From NCBI GenBank assembly GCA_013407085.1, contig JACCGJ010003446.1, positions 55,982 to 119,981 of the forward strand: 64,000 nucleotides of DNA, in the 5' to 3' direction. This stretch comes from Atriophallophorus winterbourni. Its lineage: Eukaryota > Platyhelminthes > Trematoda > Plagiorchiida > Microphallidae. The position numbers and the translations under genes were made by a program. This document shows, piece after piece, positions 34,901 to 45,039 of the stretch (positions are counted from its first letter, which is position 1; the number at the start of each line of letters is the position of its first letter). The notes under the pieces were generated by a model, which did no database searches, had not been told where the DNA came from, and saw only the letters and a list, made by a program, of their open reading frames with translations.

Positions 34901-37069
34901 CACGATCGCTTTCGTGCTGTTTGCACTCATTAGGTAGGGATAGTAGGGTCGGATTTGCTTTCGGTTTTCGATTCATAGTCATGAGTTCAAACTGTGTCTA
35001 AATGATTGTGGGCTCATCTGATTGAACAGTGTGGTCGTACCAATCTTATCTAACAGTGGCATATCAACGGTACATATTTTTTACATCTTACGATACGGCG
35101 AGAAATAAAATCAAGTGATATGTTCATCATTCCATCACGTGATAGCGGATTTTAAAAGTAACGCATTCTTGTATTCCAATGTAATGTTTTTAGATTCAGT
35201 GTGACTAACTGATTTCATGCGTGCTGTTTATTGTCGCTTATATCTTGTCATTATTCATATTATCAGAAATCAAATAGCGTTATAAGTCGCGAATTATGCA
35301 CCAATATATTATCATATGTAATGCACAAAAATAAACCTGTGGCATGAACTAGAAATCTACAAACACTATTTTTATTAATATAGAAGCCGCATAAAAATGT
35401 GAGCACCACATGATGTACCGTTTGATAAAATTTCCCCTATTCCATTCTACATTCACAATGATAGTTAAATAATTGCTTACTTGAGGTAGATAGCTCACTT
35501 TCGTTGTTATGCAGAGTAACAGAATTGCATACACGGAATATGATTTCTTCAGGTCACTTTACTCAAGTCGTGTGGAAAAATACCACACATGCCGGTTTCG
35601 GTATAGCATTCTCGCCAGATGGTCATGATGTGTATGTTGTCGGGCAATACAAACCACCTGGCAATTGGGAAGGGGAATTCGAGCAAAACGTTCCTAGACC
35701 AGTTAATGCATATCCATCAGGTGAGTTTTTTTGCACAGAAATACTTCATGATTCAAGGGCTAAAACTGTTTGAATGTAATGCTGGATAAACATCAGATTT
35801 TTTAGATAGAAATATTTCATTTAAATGAGAACATCATTCAGTGCTCGCATTCTCCGTCTCACTCTAACAGCAGGCTTCTCGCAACTCGATGCAATATCAA
35901 CTACGTCACAAACGCTGTTTACAACCGCTTGTGATTGTGTTCCGATTCGTCCCTAAATTCATGTTGTCAAAATAAATCGCGTTTACCCAAGAATCCCACA
36001 ACACAAGAAAATGCCAATTGGTCAAAATCGTTTATTACGCGCAAGACAAGAAACAAAACATGCCGGTCTTAGGGAAAAAACTCGAGCAATTACAAAACTG
36101 ACCCAAAACATGATTGCATCGGTTATCACTTGGAGATGATTTGATAATCAATTTCTTATCAACCGGTACAATTCCAACACTCAGGAAGCAGGGCTAGCAT
36201 GACAGATATTGAAAAATAGCACATCTTTTGATAGCGTCTGACGTTGCCCATCTATACAATCTTCCAAAGAATATGTTGCTCAAACTGAATTATCGCTGGT
36301 TCACGAACGTTTTTGGCGCTTTATGCTCACATCTTGCGTCCAACGATGGTTTCATATTACTCGGAGCTCGTAATTTGCACTCATCGCTGATGCACTTCCA
36401 ACCTTCACATCATGTTTTCCTCACTTTGTCGGATACTCTTATGTCCACACGTTCAACCCACAACAGGTTCATCTGTCTCGCTTAATCAGGTGAATCCACC
36501 TAGAATATAAGCCTTCGAGAAAGCCTCTTCATAGTGGATGAATAATAATATGTACCAAATTATTTTTATGTCATAAGTCTTTGGGAATTTGACTCCGTGT
36601 CACTCTTTTAGTATTTATAAAATTCAGTTTCGTTGCACGAGGGAAATAGACCTGTGACTTTGATAAATGATAACATCCGTCCATATTTTCGCGTCCAACG
36701 TAAACTGAAACTGAGGTCGAATAACCCTTAACATGCAATAGAATGCACTGGAAGGCCTTCTAGAAACAACTCAACAATTAATCATTTATACGTACTACAA
36801 AGCCACACCAAGAAATCCGCGCTTTATTTTTCTAATTAAAAAAGAATGATCCACGGAAAAGTAAACAATGGTTTTTTAGTCATACGTACATAAATACAAA
36901 ATTTATCTCCATTCTTAAATAGTGAGTATAACAATAGTCTGTAACCTTTTTAATAAATTTTCCAATATAACGGATCTTTTCAGGTGAAGGCAAAGACGAA
37001 GCTAATGTTACTAGAAAACGCCGGAAACGCAGACATCGGAGGAGACATCATAAGTGTGTGATCATGTGA
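28958..37069 (+). CDS. GAPR-1-like CAP/venom-allergen-like protein, five exons
   Basis: Exons 28958-29004, 29930-30102, 33123-33200, 35553-35720 and 36984-37069 join in frame (552 nt, 183 residues plus stop). All introns are GT-AG, with phases 2,1,1,1. The start is the ATG in CACCATGG. The CAP domain covers about residues 5-150: AHNRYRRMHG at the N-end, YGENLAW (57-63), EATKMWYDEIEIY (76-88), GHFTQVVWK (100-108) and YVVGQYKPPGN (127-137). The likely CAP tetrad is His51, Glu59, Glu84 and His101. There is no signal peptide and few cysteines, so this is the cytosolic GAPR-1 (GLIPR2) branch, the group-2 type in flukes. Known: GAPR-1 binds Golgi and raft membranes through an N-terminal myristoyl group. 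Here residue 2 is Val, so that is impossible; instead the last exon encodes a basic tail (RKRRKRRHRRRHHK, 166-179) and a CaaX box CVIM, predicting farnesylation. Confidence 0.95.
29637..29705 (+). repeat. Partial foldback-repeat end in CAP intron 1
   Basis: ACCACTACCAGTTTCTGGATG, followed by TTTGCCGTCATCAAGTGGAG and ACAGCAAGATCAGGTTCAGT, matches the family ends at 27398 and 37900 and more weakly the whole copy at 34590. Confidence 0.45.
30250..31700 (-). mobile_element. Old CR1-like remnant in CAP intron 2
   Basis: Minus-strand pieces in the order expected for a CR1-type RT. ERMVARFKSHNLYSRLQHGF and SSCLTNVLISLEDC lie at about 31310-31450, INVCYLDISKAFNRVYDQVL at 31225-31290 and FIVGGIFFNWNSLPHHVVGS at about 30335-30395. 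The catalytic region and many joins are lost to frameshifts and stops. Sequence drift is far greater than in the 20.4 kb and 44.5 kb copies, so it is an old insertion and a different subfamily. It lies antisense to the CAP gene and is spliced out. Confidence 0.7.
31701..33122. other. CAP intron 2, remaining part; no feature seen
   Basis: AT-rich intron sequence between the CR1 remnant and exon 3. Further decayed CR1 pieces may extend into 31700-32060, but I cannot follow a frame. Confidence 0.4.
34590..34810 (+). repeat. Foldback (MITE-like) element with both inverted ends
   Basis: Left end: CCATCACACACCCCACGACC, then GGTTTCGTGCTGTGTGCAAT and CATCAGGTAGGGACAG (34600-34660). Right end, inverted: GATGCAAACAGCACAAAACC, then GGTCGTGTGATGTGTGTGTG and ATGG (34758-34803). 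The centre contains GGTAAACAAGTTGCGC and CACCACTGTTGGATAAGG, present inverted in the 7495 copy. The inverted ends are long and imperfect and there is no transposase, so it is non-autonomous. It lies in CAP intron 3. A long minus-strand open frame across it (34588-34896) is a by-product of the repeat. Confidence 0.65.
34855..35070 (+). repeat. Second foldback-family copy in CAP intron 3
   Basis: GCATTTCCATCACACACTCA starts one end at 34878, continuing with TTCGTGCTGTTTGCACTCAT and AGGTAGGGATAG. The inner part (TCATGAGTTCAAACTGTGTC, TCTGATTGAACAGTGTGG, ACAGTGGCATATCAACGG) is shared with 7495-7610. The right inverted end is missing. It lies 45 bases after the copy at 34590-34810, in the same orientation. 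Confidence 0.6.
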
Positions 37070-37182
37070 ATTCCTATCAGACATCAACAAACAGAATAAA
37101 GAAGCACGTTTTAATTGTAGACCTGAATTCAGAACAATATTTTTGATATTGCAGAAAACATTGTGCATTTGCAAATTTAATT

Positions 37183-37188
37183 AATAAA
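37183..37188 (+). promoter_or_regulatory. Probable polyadenylation signal of the CAP gene
   Basis: AATAAA lies 114 bases after the CAP stop codon. A second AATAAA occurs near 37304. Either could end the transcript. Confidence 0.5.
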
Positions 37189-37309
37189 TGCATATACTTC
37201 AGTGCCCATGTACTTTTATTTTTTAAATGAAAATGAAGTACCAACTGAGAAAAATATTTTTTGGAGATTCGGAATTTATCCAACACATGTTCATCTTGAA
37301 TATAATAAT

Positions 37310-39037
37310 AAAACAGTAATTATTTAAATTTCACTGTAATTACAAATTAAACTGTAGCATAGTTTTGCAATTGATCGAAATAGTTATGCAAATACATGTA
37401 TAGGGTTTTGAGCAAATGATTGAATATGACTAGCGAAAATATAAGTCCGCACTACACAAAATGTAACAAAAAATTGAATAAACTCATTAAAATACCAAAA
37501 GTGATAATTTCCAACGAACGATCCAGTAAAGTCCAACAATCGCGAGTTCATCCACACAGGAAAATCCTAGAAATAGAATCCAAGGTGTAGAATGCGCCAT
37601 AATGTTGGAGGATCCGTTATTTACAATTCCTGCACGAAGTAACGCACACAAACTTCGCAACTAGGGAAAAACACAAAGTCCGTGGTTCGAAATTGTAATT
37701 AACGCCAAAAGTGTCTTTCAAAAGCATTAATTGGAATGAAGCATACAAGGCCAAAAAGCGACTAACCAGGCAAAAGCCAAAACATTTCTGTACAAAATGC
37801 GGGGATACGAAGTGAAAGTAGCTCACTATAATTTCATTAATTTTTTTACATACATTAGAATTCGATAAAAATTGTGGATAATATGTTCTTCACATCCACG
37901 CGTAAAATTTGGAAACCACTTTGTTATTGTTTACCGTCATCAGTTGTAGACGTCAAAATCAGCCTCAGTGAGTTTTGATAAAATGTAAATACGGTTTCAA
38001 GACAAGCCTAAATACCTATCATACGAAACCCATGTCGATCTAATGTAGAATGACTCTGTGATTCCCGTTCAAGCCATCATCATGTAGTGGCACTGAGTTT
38101 AGCTTGAGTGAAATGTTGAAAAACAGCGTCAAGATGGCGAAGAGGTTTTGAGTATCTTTCATTCAATGTACAAAAGTCGCATCTATTTCCTCAATGACAC
38201 CTTCAACATATATATATATATATATTTATATGATCATGTTTTAAATATGTATATGAAAATATACACGAAATTCTGATCTATAAGTTCTTAAATTATTCTA
38301 TTATTTCAAAGGCTTGTAGTTTCATAGCAACGAGGGGTCTGTTTGCATTGCTACTTTGAGAACTTCTCATAGATTTATTAGCTATGGTCATCAGTATTCT
38401 GACATTATTCGTGGTCTTACTTTCCTTTTAAATACTCTAAGTGGCCTATAAGATTCATACAATTTTTTATGTCGTTACGCGTTGATCAAACTCATGTTTA
38501 CTTCTACTTATCAAAACTACCAGGAAATCTCGACCACATTATGTAACCACCCACAATGAAACTTTGAATAGTTTCCACCCATATTATTGTTACCATATCG
38601 ATTTGTCGATTCGCCAGATTCTAGACGATCTTCACTCTGAGCACTTGAAATTACTTACGCCACCACAGCGACTATCACTACAACATTGAGGGTGTTGCAT
38701 TTAATTTTTGCAAGCATGGCTTGCAAACTACGATTGACTTTCAAGTTTCATATCAAGAGATTTGTTGACACTTCACACCAATCACGCACATTTTCACGTC
38801 TACCATCCGTGCTCAGATTGTGATGCTTATTGTTTTATCTTATCGACGTGATGAAACCACTAATTTGCCGGAAGTCTGTGGTGGTGATATTCACGAATAT
38901 GTCAAACTAAACAGTCACGTTACACGACGTGAAATATGATGTCAAATGCAGTTAAAGTATAAACCCATAAGGCATATAGAATGACGAATGCTAAAAATAA
39001 TCGTGCAAAAGCACGCATATTTTTAATCGTTTCGGAA
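37310..39037. other. Intergenic; one partial foldback-repeat end
   Basis: AT-rich, no gene seen. 37900-37975 (GGAAACCACTTTGTTATTG, TTTACCGTCATCAGTTGTAG) is a drifted end of the foldback family. (AT)n runs occur at 38206-38226. Confidence 0.45.
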
Positions 39038-39220
39038 TGTTACAACTTTGTTTTATTGTAACTAAATCAATTGACCTTGACACAATTTCGGTTGATTCGT
39101 GTTCCGTGTTTGCTACGCTGTACCTTCGTGCACGTTTTTGATACCGTGATAAACCTTTCATCTGCTGTGAGTTTTTTCCTACCTTTTTGCGGATTATATT
39201 GTAGTAGCCAGTCTACTACA
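39038..39220 (+). repeat. 5' LTR of the gutted gypsy element
   Basis: 183 bp, pairs with 40685-40865. Shared blocks include CTTCGTGCACGTTTT and TCTACTACA at the end. Confidence 0.85.
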
Positions 39221-40684
39221 AATTGGTGAGCCCGATTTGATATACGAATCCTTCGTGTACTACAATTGGTGATCCCAATATCCACCCACCCTTCGTGAAT
39301 TTTTTTTCGGTACGTCATATTTTTCCCAAATTACATAGGCGTTTCTTCAGAACGTCATATGCGTCACATAACTACACTTGTTGATCGAATCACAAATTGG
39401 GTTCGAACATATTCTGCAGGGTAGACAGTTTACTGTGTTTACTGTTTATAAGTCCCTCGTTCAGCAATTAACAGATCTTCGAGTGGGTACTGCCTAAGAG
39501 AGACTATGCACCAGGATTTTGTCAGTGAGTTCACAACTGACATACGATATATCTCAGGTACCCCAATTCCTATCTCTGACTCACTATCTACAACAAATGT
39601 GATAGTGTTGCCACTCTCCCTCGACCTCAGCGAAATCGCTGCAGTGCAAGCTACTGATGCTGACATCGCACAGCTCAGGCACTCCTTTTCTATCGATATC
39701 ACACTTATCCCTTTGCCCAATGGCTTAGACGAGAGCCTTTGCGTCTTATAGTAAAGCGCTTGCCGATTACTTATCTCGTCTGCATTTAGACTGCGCATTA
39801 TTCATACCAATCACAATATTTCCCATATTCGCATTCGTGCTTGCGTAAAGTTTATTAGGGGAAATATTGTATGGCCGAAAACCAGTGGATACGTTCAGCA
39901 TGACACTGCCATGTGAACCCCGCCATTTTGGATAAAAACCACTTGTACACCAAGTATCTACCCACAATCCGCCATCCCCACAGCGAGTAGGCGCGCAAAA
40001 CGGCACATTTACCGGTTATTTTGTGGGTATTTAACACGTTATTATCGCTTATTGCATGTTTTTGTACCTAATCACTATAACTCGATCGTGGCCTTTAACA
40101 AATGCACCAAAGAGTTTTTCTTCTCACTCCTCAGGTACACATGCACATCCCACAGTTGAAACCGTGGCATACGCCACCCACGGATCATCGACCCTTCTCG
40201 CCAAACAACTCGGTAGCCCAAGCCATGGGCACACACTGTCCAGCACGAAACCTATCAGACAGGTCCTTATCAGCCCGAATACACCCCACTCAGCTTTCTT
40301 GAGCCGAAGCAGTTTGCCGTCAACCCTGAGGATGCAGAAAATTCTCAGCTCGTACTATGCTTTCGATGAATCTGGTTGTTTGTTGTCAAGCTTACGGGTG
40401 TGCCTACATCTGCTCTTACTAGGTTCATACCAAGACCTTGCCAGACTGGCGATTCCCGCTAGCAGCATGTTCACCCCATTTAAGACATGACTCGACATAG
40501 TCCTGATCGGTTTTCGTGTAACCTACCCTGGTCACCACCGACAATCGATTCATGCAAATCAAGTGCCTTGGTTGACTTCGAAGTGACTAGTTGCTGAGAT
40601 ACTATGTTCTAGCCTAGAACGAATTGACACCGCTTGGCCAGTTCAAGTGTCAATTCCTCTGACCAGACTTCTTGGAGGGGGCTA

Positions 40685-40865
40685 TGTAACAACTTTGATT
40701 TACTGTACCTAAAACAATTGACCTTGAGACCATTTTCGTTAACTCGTGTTCCTTGATTGCTATGCTGTACCTTCGTGCACGTTTTGGCTACCGCGATAAA
40801 TCTTTCATCCCTGTGCGTTTTTCCTACCTCCTTGGGAACGTTAGTTTAGTGATCAGTCTACTACA
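40685..40865 (+). repeat. 3' LTR of the gutted gypsy element
   Basis: 181 bp, starts directly after the purine-rich CTTGGAGGGGGCTA and pairs with 39038-39220. Confidence 0.85.
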
Positions 40866-41289
40866 AAAATAAATATTTCCTGAGGTCTTCAATAATTTCT
40901 CAGTAAAATATCAGGGATTAGTTGTAAATATGCATTTATTTTGCCGTAAAGTGTTGACTCCAATTTGTGGGTTCATAAATAGAAACAAAACAAATAACTG
41001 AAAAAATATCAGTGCAACCCCGAAAAATCAAGTTCTGATGTTTTCTGAATTACATGAAATAATTGGAACCATCATGATTCATTAAGTCTGCTTTTCGCTG
41101 CTTGCTAGATATTCACATCGTTTAGATCTATCTACAGTCATGGTCAGCACAAGATTTTCAGGTAAATCAAGGAGATATTATTTTTTTAGATAATAACAAA
41201 CAAACAACAAAACAATTGATTATCAGAAAAGATAATAATCTGGGCGTCTTTGATGTCATACTGCCGTTCATTTGCAAAAGAAATGTGAA

Positions 41290-41602
41290 ATCTCTTGGCA
41301 TTGGGAATTTGGAAAGAACTTGCTCTTGACCGCTCACATTGGAGGCATTGTGTAAAGCGTTGTCTGTAAGCTTGGAAGGAGCAGATACAGCTCTTGGTTT
41401 GTGAACGCAGATCACGCCGCCGGCGTGCAACTGATGCAATACAACCGAGTTCTGACTATCGCTGCCAGCGCTGTGGGAGAGATTGTTACTCCCGAATCGG
41501 ACTGTTTAGTGATTCCAAAAGCTTCAGAACATGAAGCTTCACACGATTGTGATGTACATCCATGTTCGACATTGACCGAAGGAGGCCAACAACAACAACA
41601 TG
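41290..41602 (+). mobile_element. RTE-like element, 3' end piece
   Basis: In shifting frames this reads LALDRSHWRHCVKRC, RRSRRRRATDAIQPSSD and the zinc finger CQRCGRDCYSRIGLFSDSKS (41460-41525; the usual His of SHSK is Asp here), ending in GGAGGCCAACAACAACAACA (41580-41600). It joins the next RTE piece without a gap. Confidence 0.8.
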
Positions 41603-43330
41603 TGAGCTCAATAAGGCAATCGACCGCTTAGCGGATGGAAAGCTACTTGTGACGACAGAATTCTACCTAAGCTCATCAAATGCTGTACAGCAGCATTATT
41701 ACAGCCTGTTCACTATTTGCTCCTTCAATGCTGGCAGGAGGAGTGTGTCCCACAAGAGATGCTAGACACAAAGATCATTACGCTATTTAAGTATAAGGGT
41801 GAAGAAGAACAAGAAGAAATTGACTTTATTCGTACACACGAATTTTCAGCTGTTACAATAATAGAGAACTATCCCTTCTGATTGTTGTCGGCTAAAGTCT
41901 TACAGATCCAGTTAGAAGTTTTCGCTAATAGAATTTACTGCGAATCTCAATGTGGCTTCCGCAAGGAAAGATCAAACTTTAATATGATCTTCTCCCTGAG
42001 ACAACTATAGGGACAGCGTCGAGATCACCGTATGCCATTATACGCTGATTTTATCGATTTAACAAAGGCATTCTTCTACGTCAGCAGGGAGGGTCTTTTA
42101 ACAAAGCTTGATATGATGGGCTGCCCGAAAGAGTTCTTTAGTTCGTTATTTTGTTCTACCAAGGCGTGAGAGAGCTCCGTTCATTTTAACTGTTTCAGTT
42201 CAAAAGGCTCTTAACTTTGCCGAGGCTTCAAAAAAAGTGTTTTCTTGCTTCGACGCTGCTAGGCATTTTCTTCGATTTGCTGCTGAAACGAATTTAGGAC
42301 GAGAACAGAAGGCATTCATCTACGCTTTTCAACCGGAACCGGTTAAAAGCAAAAACCGAAGCACGGGATGCGCGAATATGTGACATGCTGTTTTCGACTA
42401 TGCAGTCTTTATTGCTCACTCACAAATGAACCTTTAATCGCTAATAAATTGTTTTTCGTCATGCAAAGAGTTTGGGCTAGCAATCAGCATGAACAAAACC
42501 AAACTCCTTTGTCGAGGGATTTCATTGCCTCCAATCATCACTGTTGGAAACAGTCAGCTTGAACTAGTACACCATTTTACATATCTTGGTTTAATCATTG
42601 CGGATAACTTCACGCTAGACACGGAGATTGATAAGTGAATAGGAAGAGCAGCTTGTCAGATTAAACTCTCGATTTTGGACAAACCGCAAGTTGACTGTAA
42701 TACAAAGATGATAGAATACAGCGCGTGTGTATTAAATGCTTTACTGTCGGGCAGTGAAACCTGGACCACCCACGCAAGACACGAACAAAGGCTGAATGCA
42801 TTCCTTCTACGAAGCACCCGTCGTATCTTGATCATATCGTGGATGAACAGAGTGACTAATGTTGAATTGCTTTCAAAAGCGTATTTACAGAGAATGTCCA
42901 CCCTACCACAACAGCGCCGACTGCAGTGGCACGGACTCGTCTACAGAATGGAAAATGTTCGTATTTCCAAGGATCTACTCTATGGTGAGTTGCAATCAGA
43001 AGTCAACCATTAAGCAAAAGAGATATGATAGCTCTTGGCATTGACCCTTATAAATGGGAAGATCTTGCTATTAAGCGCTCACATTGGGAGAATTGTGTGA
43101 AGCATCGTCTGCAAGTCGAGGAGAAGCAGATACACCTTTTGGCTGCTGAACGCAGATCACGCCGCCAGCGTACAACTGACGCCCAACAAATAAGTTCTGC
43201 CTATTTTTCCAAGTGCTGTGGGAGAAACTGTTCCTCCCGAATCGGAATGTTTAGTCATTCGAAAGGCTGTAGAACCTACAATTTTATACGAATGTCATGT
43301 AAATCCATCCAATCACAAGTGATTTAGCTT
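41603..43330 (+). mobile_element. RTE-like element, reverse transcriptase half, broken
   Basis: Starts within the RT (KAIDRLADGKLLVTTEF, 41610-41660). Then come CGFRKERSNFNMIFSLRQ (41949), YADFIDLTKAFFYVSREG (42040), the late RT (HHFTYLGLIIADN, 42570; ACVLNALLSGSETWTTHA, 42724) and C-terminal blocks QRRLQWHGLVYRMEN (42912) and KWEDLAIKRSHWENCVKHR (43052). It ends with the zinc finger CCGRNCSSRIGMFSHSKGC (43213). The catalytic YADD-type segment between 42130 and 42470 is lost to a deletion, and stops and frameshifts are spread throughout. The first finger cysteine also appears changed. Dead copy of the family at 24095. Confidence 0.85.
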
Positions 43331-44559
43331 TTGTGTTCTGAAACGCACTGTGTAACCTGTATAAATCTAACTGTGATAAGTCATACACGTCTAATCCCTC
43401 TCAATATAGTTCAAGTCTAGCAGACAACTAGCAACAATTACTGTGATCTAGAAACATCAAAGGTGAAGTTCACTATTGTTCAGAAATGATATACTTCGAT
43501 AACCTCAGAAACGACTCAAAAATTGTCAACACATTACCCTAATCATTATATCCGGTAAATTTGACGCCATCTGTTAACACGTAGCGGATATTTGTCAAAT
43601 TGGATGTCAAATAATCAAATAAGATTGAATAGAACATATCGTTTATTATGGAACCAAGTGAAATTAAAACTGTTGCGATTGTTAAAGGTGAATATTACAC
43701 ACAAGAACCTGAAACGACCAAGTTCGAATACAATTTTTGAACAAGGCGTGAAAAGATTCTGAAATTCACACCGTCGTTCGCTAAAGCCTCATAAGCTTGT
43801 GAATAACATGGTGGAATGCATTATTAAATTCTAAGTATATCACCCCTTCCCATCGCTTTCATAATATTTTTTAGCTTGCTGTCTAAGAAGCATACTAAAT
43901 TTGACATGCACGCTATCGCTTCAAAAAAGACTACCTAATCATGGGTTTTTCGTGATCTATTTAATAGAAATCTGTGCAAATGATATATAAATAAATAAAT
44001 ATGAATAATTTAATTTTTGGAAATCATGATCAATAATTTCCAAAAGGTTTGACAATCAGATTGTATTATGTACATTTGCAAAAACATTTTCAAGGTCATT
44101 TCTGTTGCGGAATTTTACGTTTAATAAATTTAAAGGTAACAATATTTACAATTTGCTTTCAGATGATCTGTACGTGATCTGATATTATACAAAAACACTG
44201 ACATTGCGAGATTTCAAAAATCAGGATTTTTCGAAAATCAGTATTCAAGCTATTCGGTTTATAATTATGAACTATTTATGCGCAAAATGATTTCTGAAAC
44301 AGGTTTAACCGGTGGAACGCCTCAGTAACGTGTTCAACTGTGCAGTATATAAAACTTCATGTTGGAATTCAGGCACTAAACTCTAGTGAATGCGATTAGC
44401 GACACATATCGTTGGGCTCTATTGACATCTACTGTGAAAGAAACGTTAATTGTAGTGCCTGATCAGACGGGCGGTGCAATTATAAGGAATACAGTCATCC
44501 ATGATAACAGTATATGCTATCCATTAGGGAGCGCATTGTAATGACTCCACTACCAATAA
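43331..44559. other. Intergenic, no feature seen
   Basis: AT-rich, with no exon, repeat or transposon piece that I could support. The 5' limit of the following CR1-like element may lie in the last 150 bases. Confidence 0.45.
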
Positions 44560-44589
44560 ACCAGTGTTCTTAGATTACAACATCCAAAA

Positions 44590-45039
44590 TCGCCACTGAA
44601 AGGTAACCAAAATAAAGCAAACGATCGCAACAAGCGCACCCTTATTCTGTTAAATGTCCCAGAAGATGCCACCGGTTCAGATACAAAGTGTAAATCCAAC
44701 CACGACCTACAACAGTGGAGATTTATCAGTAATGCTATCCAAACCACCAATGTAACGGTTATCGATACGTTCCGAATCCCAAAGTCATCGAATTACGAAG
44801 GTAATGGTCCACGACCCCTTAAACTGACACTTTTGACCACCACTATGGTGAACACCGTGCTTAACAACTGGAAACAGTATCGATACAAAGTTCCACGAGA
44901 GATCAAAATTGTCGGTAAACACCTGAAAACCTGCTCTATCGTGGAAGTTGCCGGACCCGTTGGTACTGAGCACAGTGATGCCGGGACTCCTGCTCCAAAA
45001 AACGGATGTCGACCGACTCTATCGGAGTCGGTGATGTAA
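44590..45039 (+). pseudogene. CR1-like ORF1 remnant
   Basis: In changing frames the text reads KRTLILLNVPEDATGSD (44633), IDTFRIPKSSN (44761), RPLKLTLLTTTMVNTVLNNW (44813) and PREIKIVGKHLK (44902), the type of ORF1 protein found upstream of CR1 endonucleases. Only the C-terminal part is present and no start codon can be given. It overlaps the ORF2 start by about 30 bases in another frame. Confidence 0.6.

Larger units (their letters stand above)
39038..40865 (+). mobile_element. Gutted gypsy-type LTR retrotransposon
   Basis: 5' LTR 39038-39220 and 3' LTR 40685-40865 both begin TGT(T/A)ACAACTTTG and end GTCTACTACA. The primer-binding region after the 5' LTR is ATTGGTGAGCCCG, and the polypurine tract before the 3' LTR is CTTGGAGGGGGC. 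Between them only short pieces survive: the end of RNase H to the linker before integrase (DFVSEFTTDIRYISG, SLDLSEIAAVQA, in 39500-39700) and a trailer (40020-40680) related to 62150-62870 of the complete element. Gag, protease, most of RT and integrase are absent. Same family as 57940-63034, but the LTRs are clearly diverged from it. No target duplication was found. Confidence 0.85.

Noticed and set aside
34588..34933. Cys-rich open frames on both strands, each about 100 codons
   Set aside because: They lie wholly within the foldback repeat and its second copy, and both strands are open because the repeat is inverted.
39439..40037. Minus-strand frames across the gutted gypsy element
   Set aside because: Antisense to RNase H remnants readable on the plus strand.
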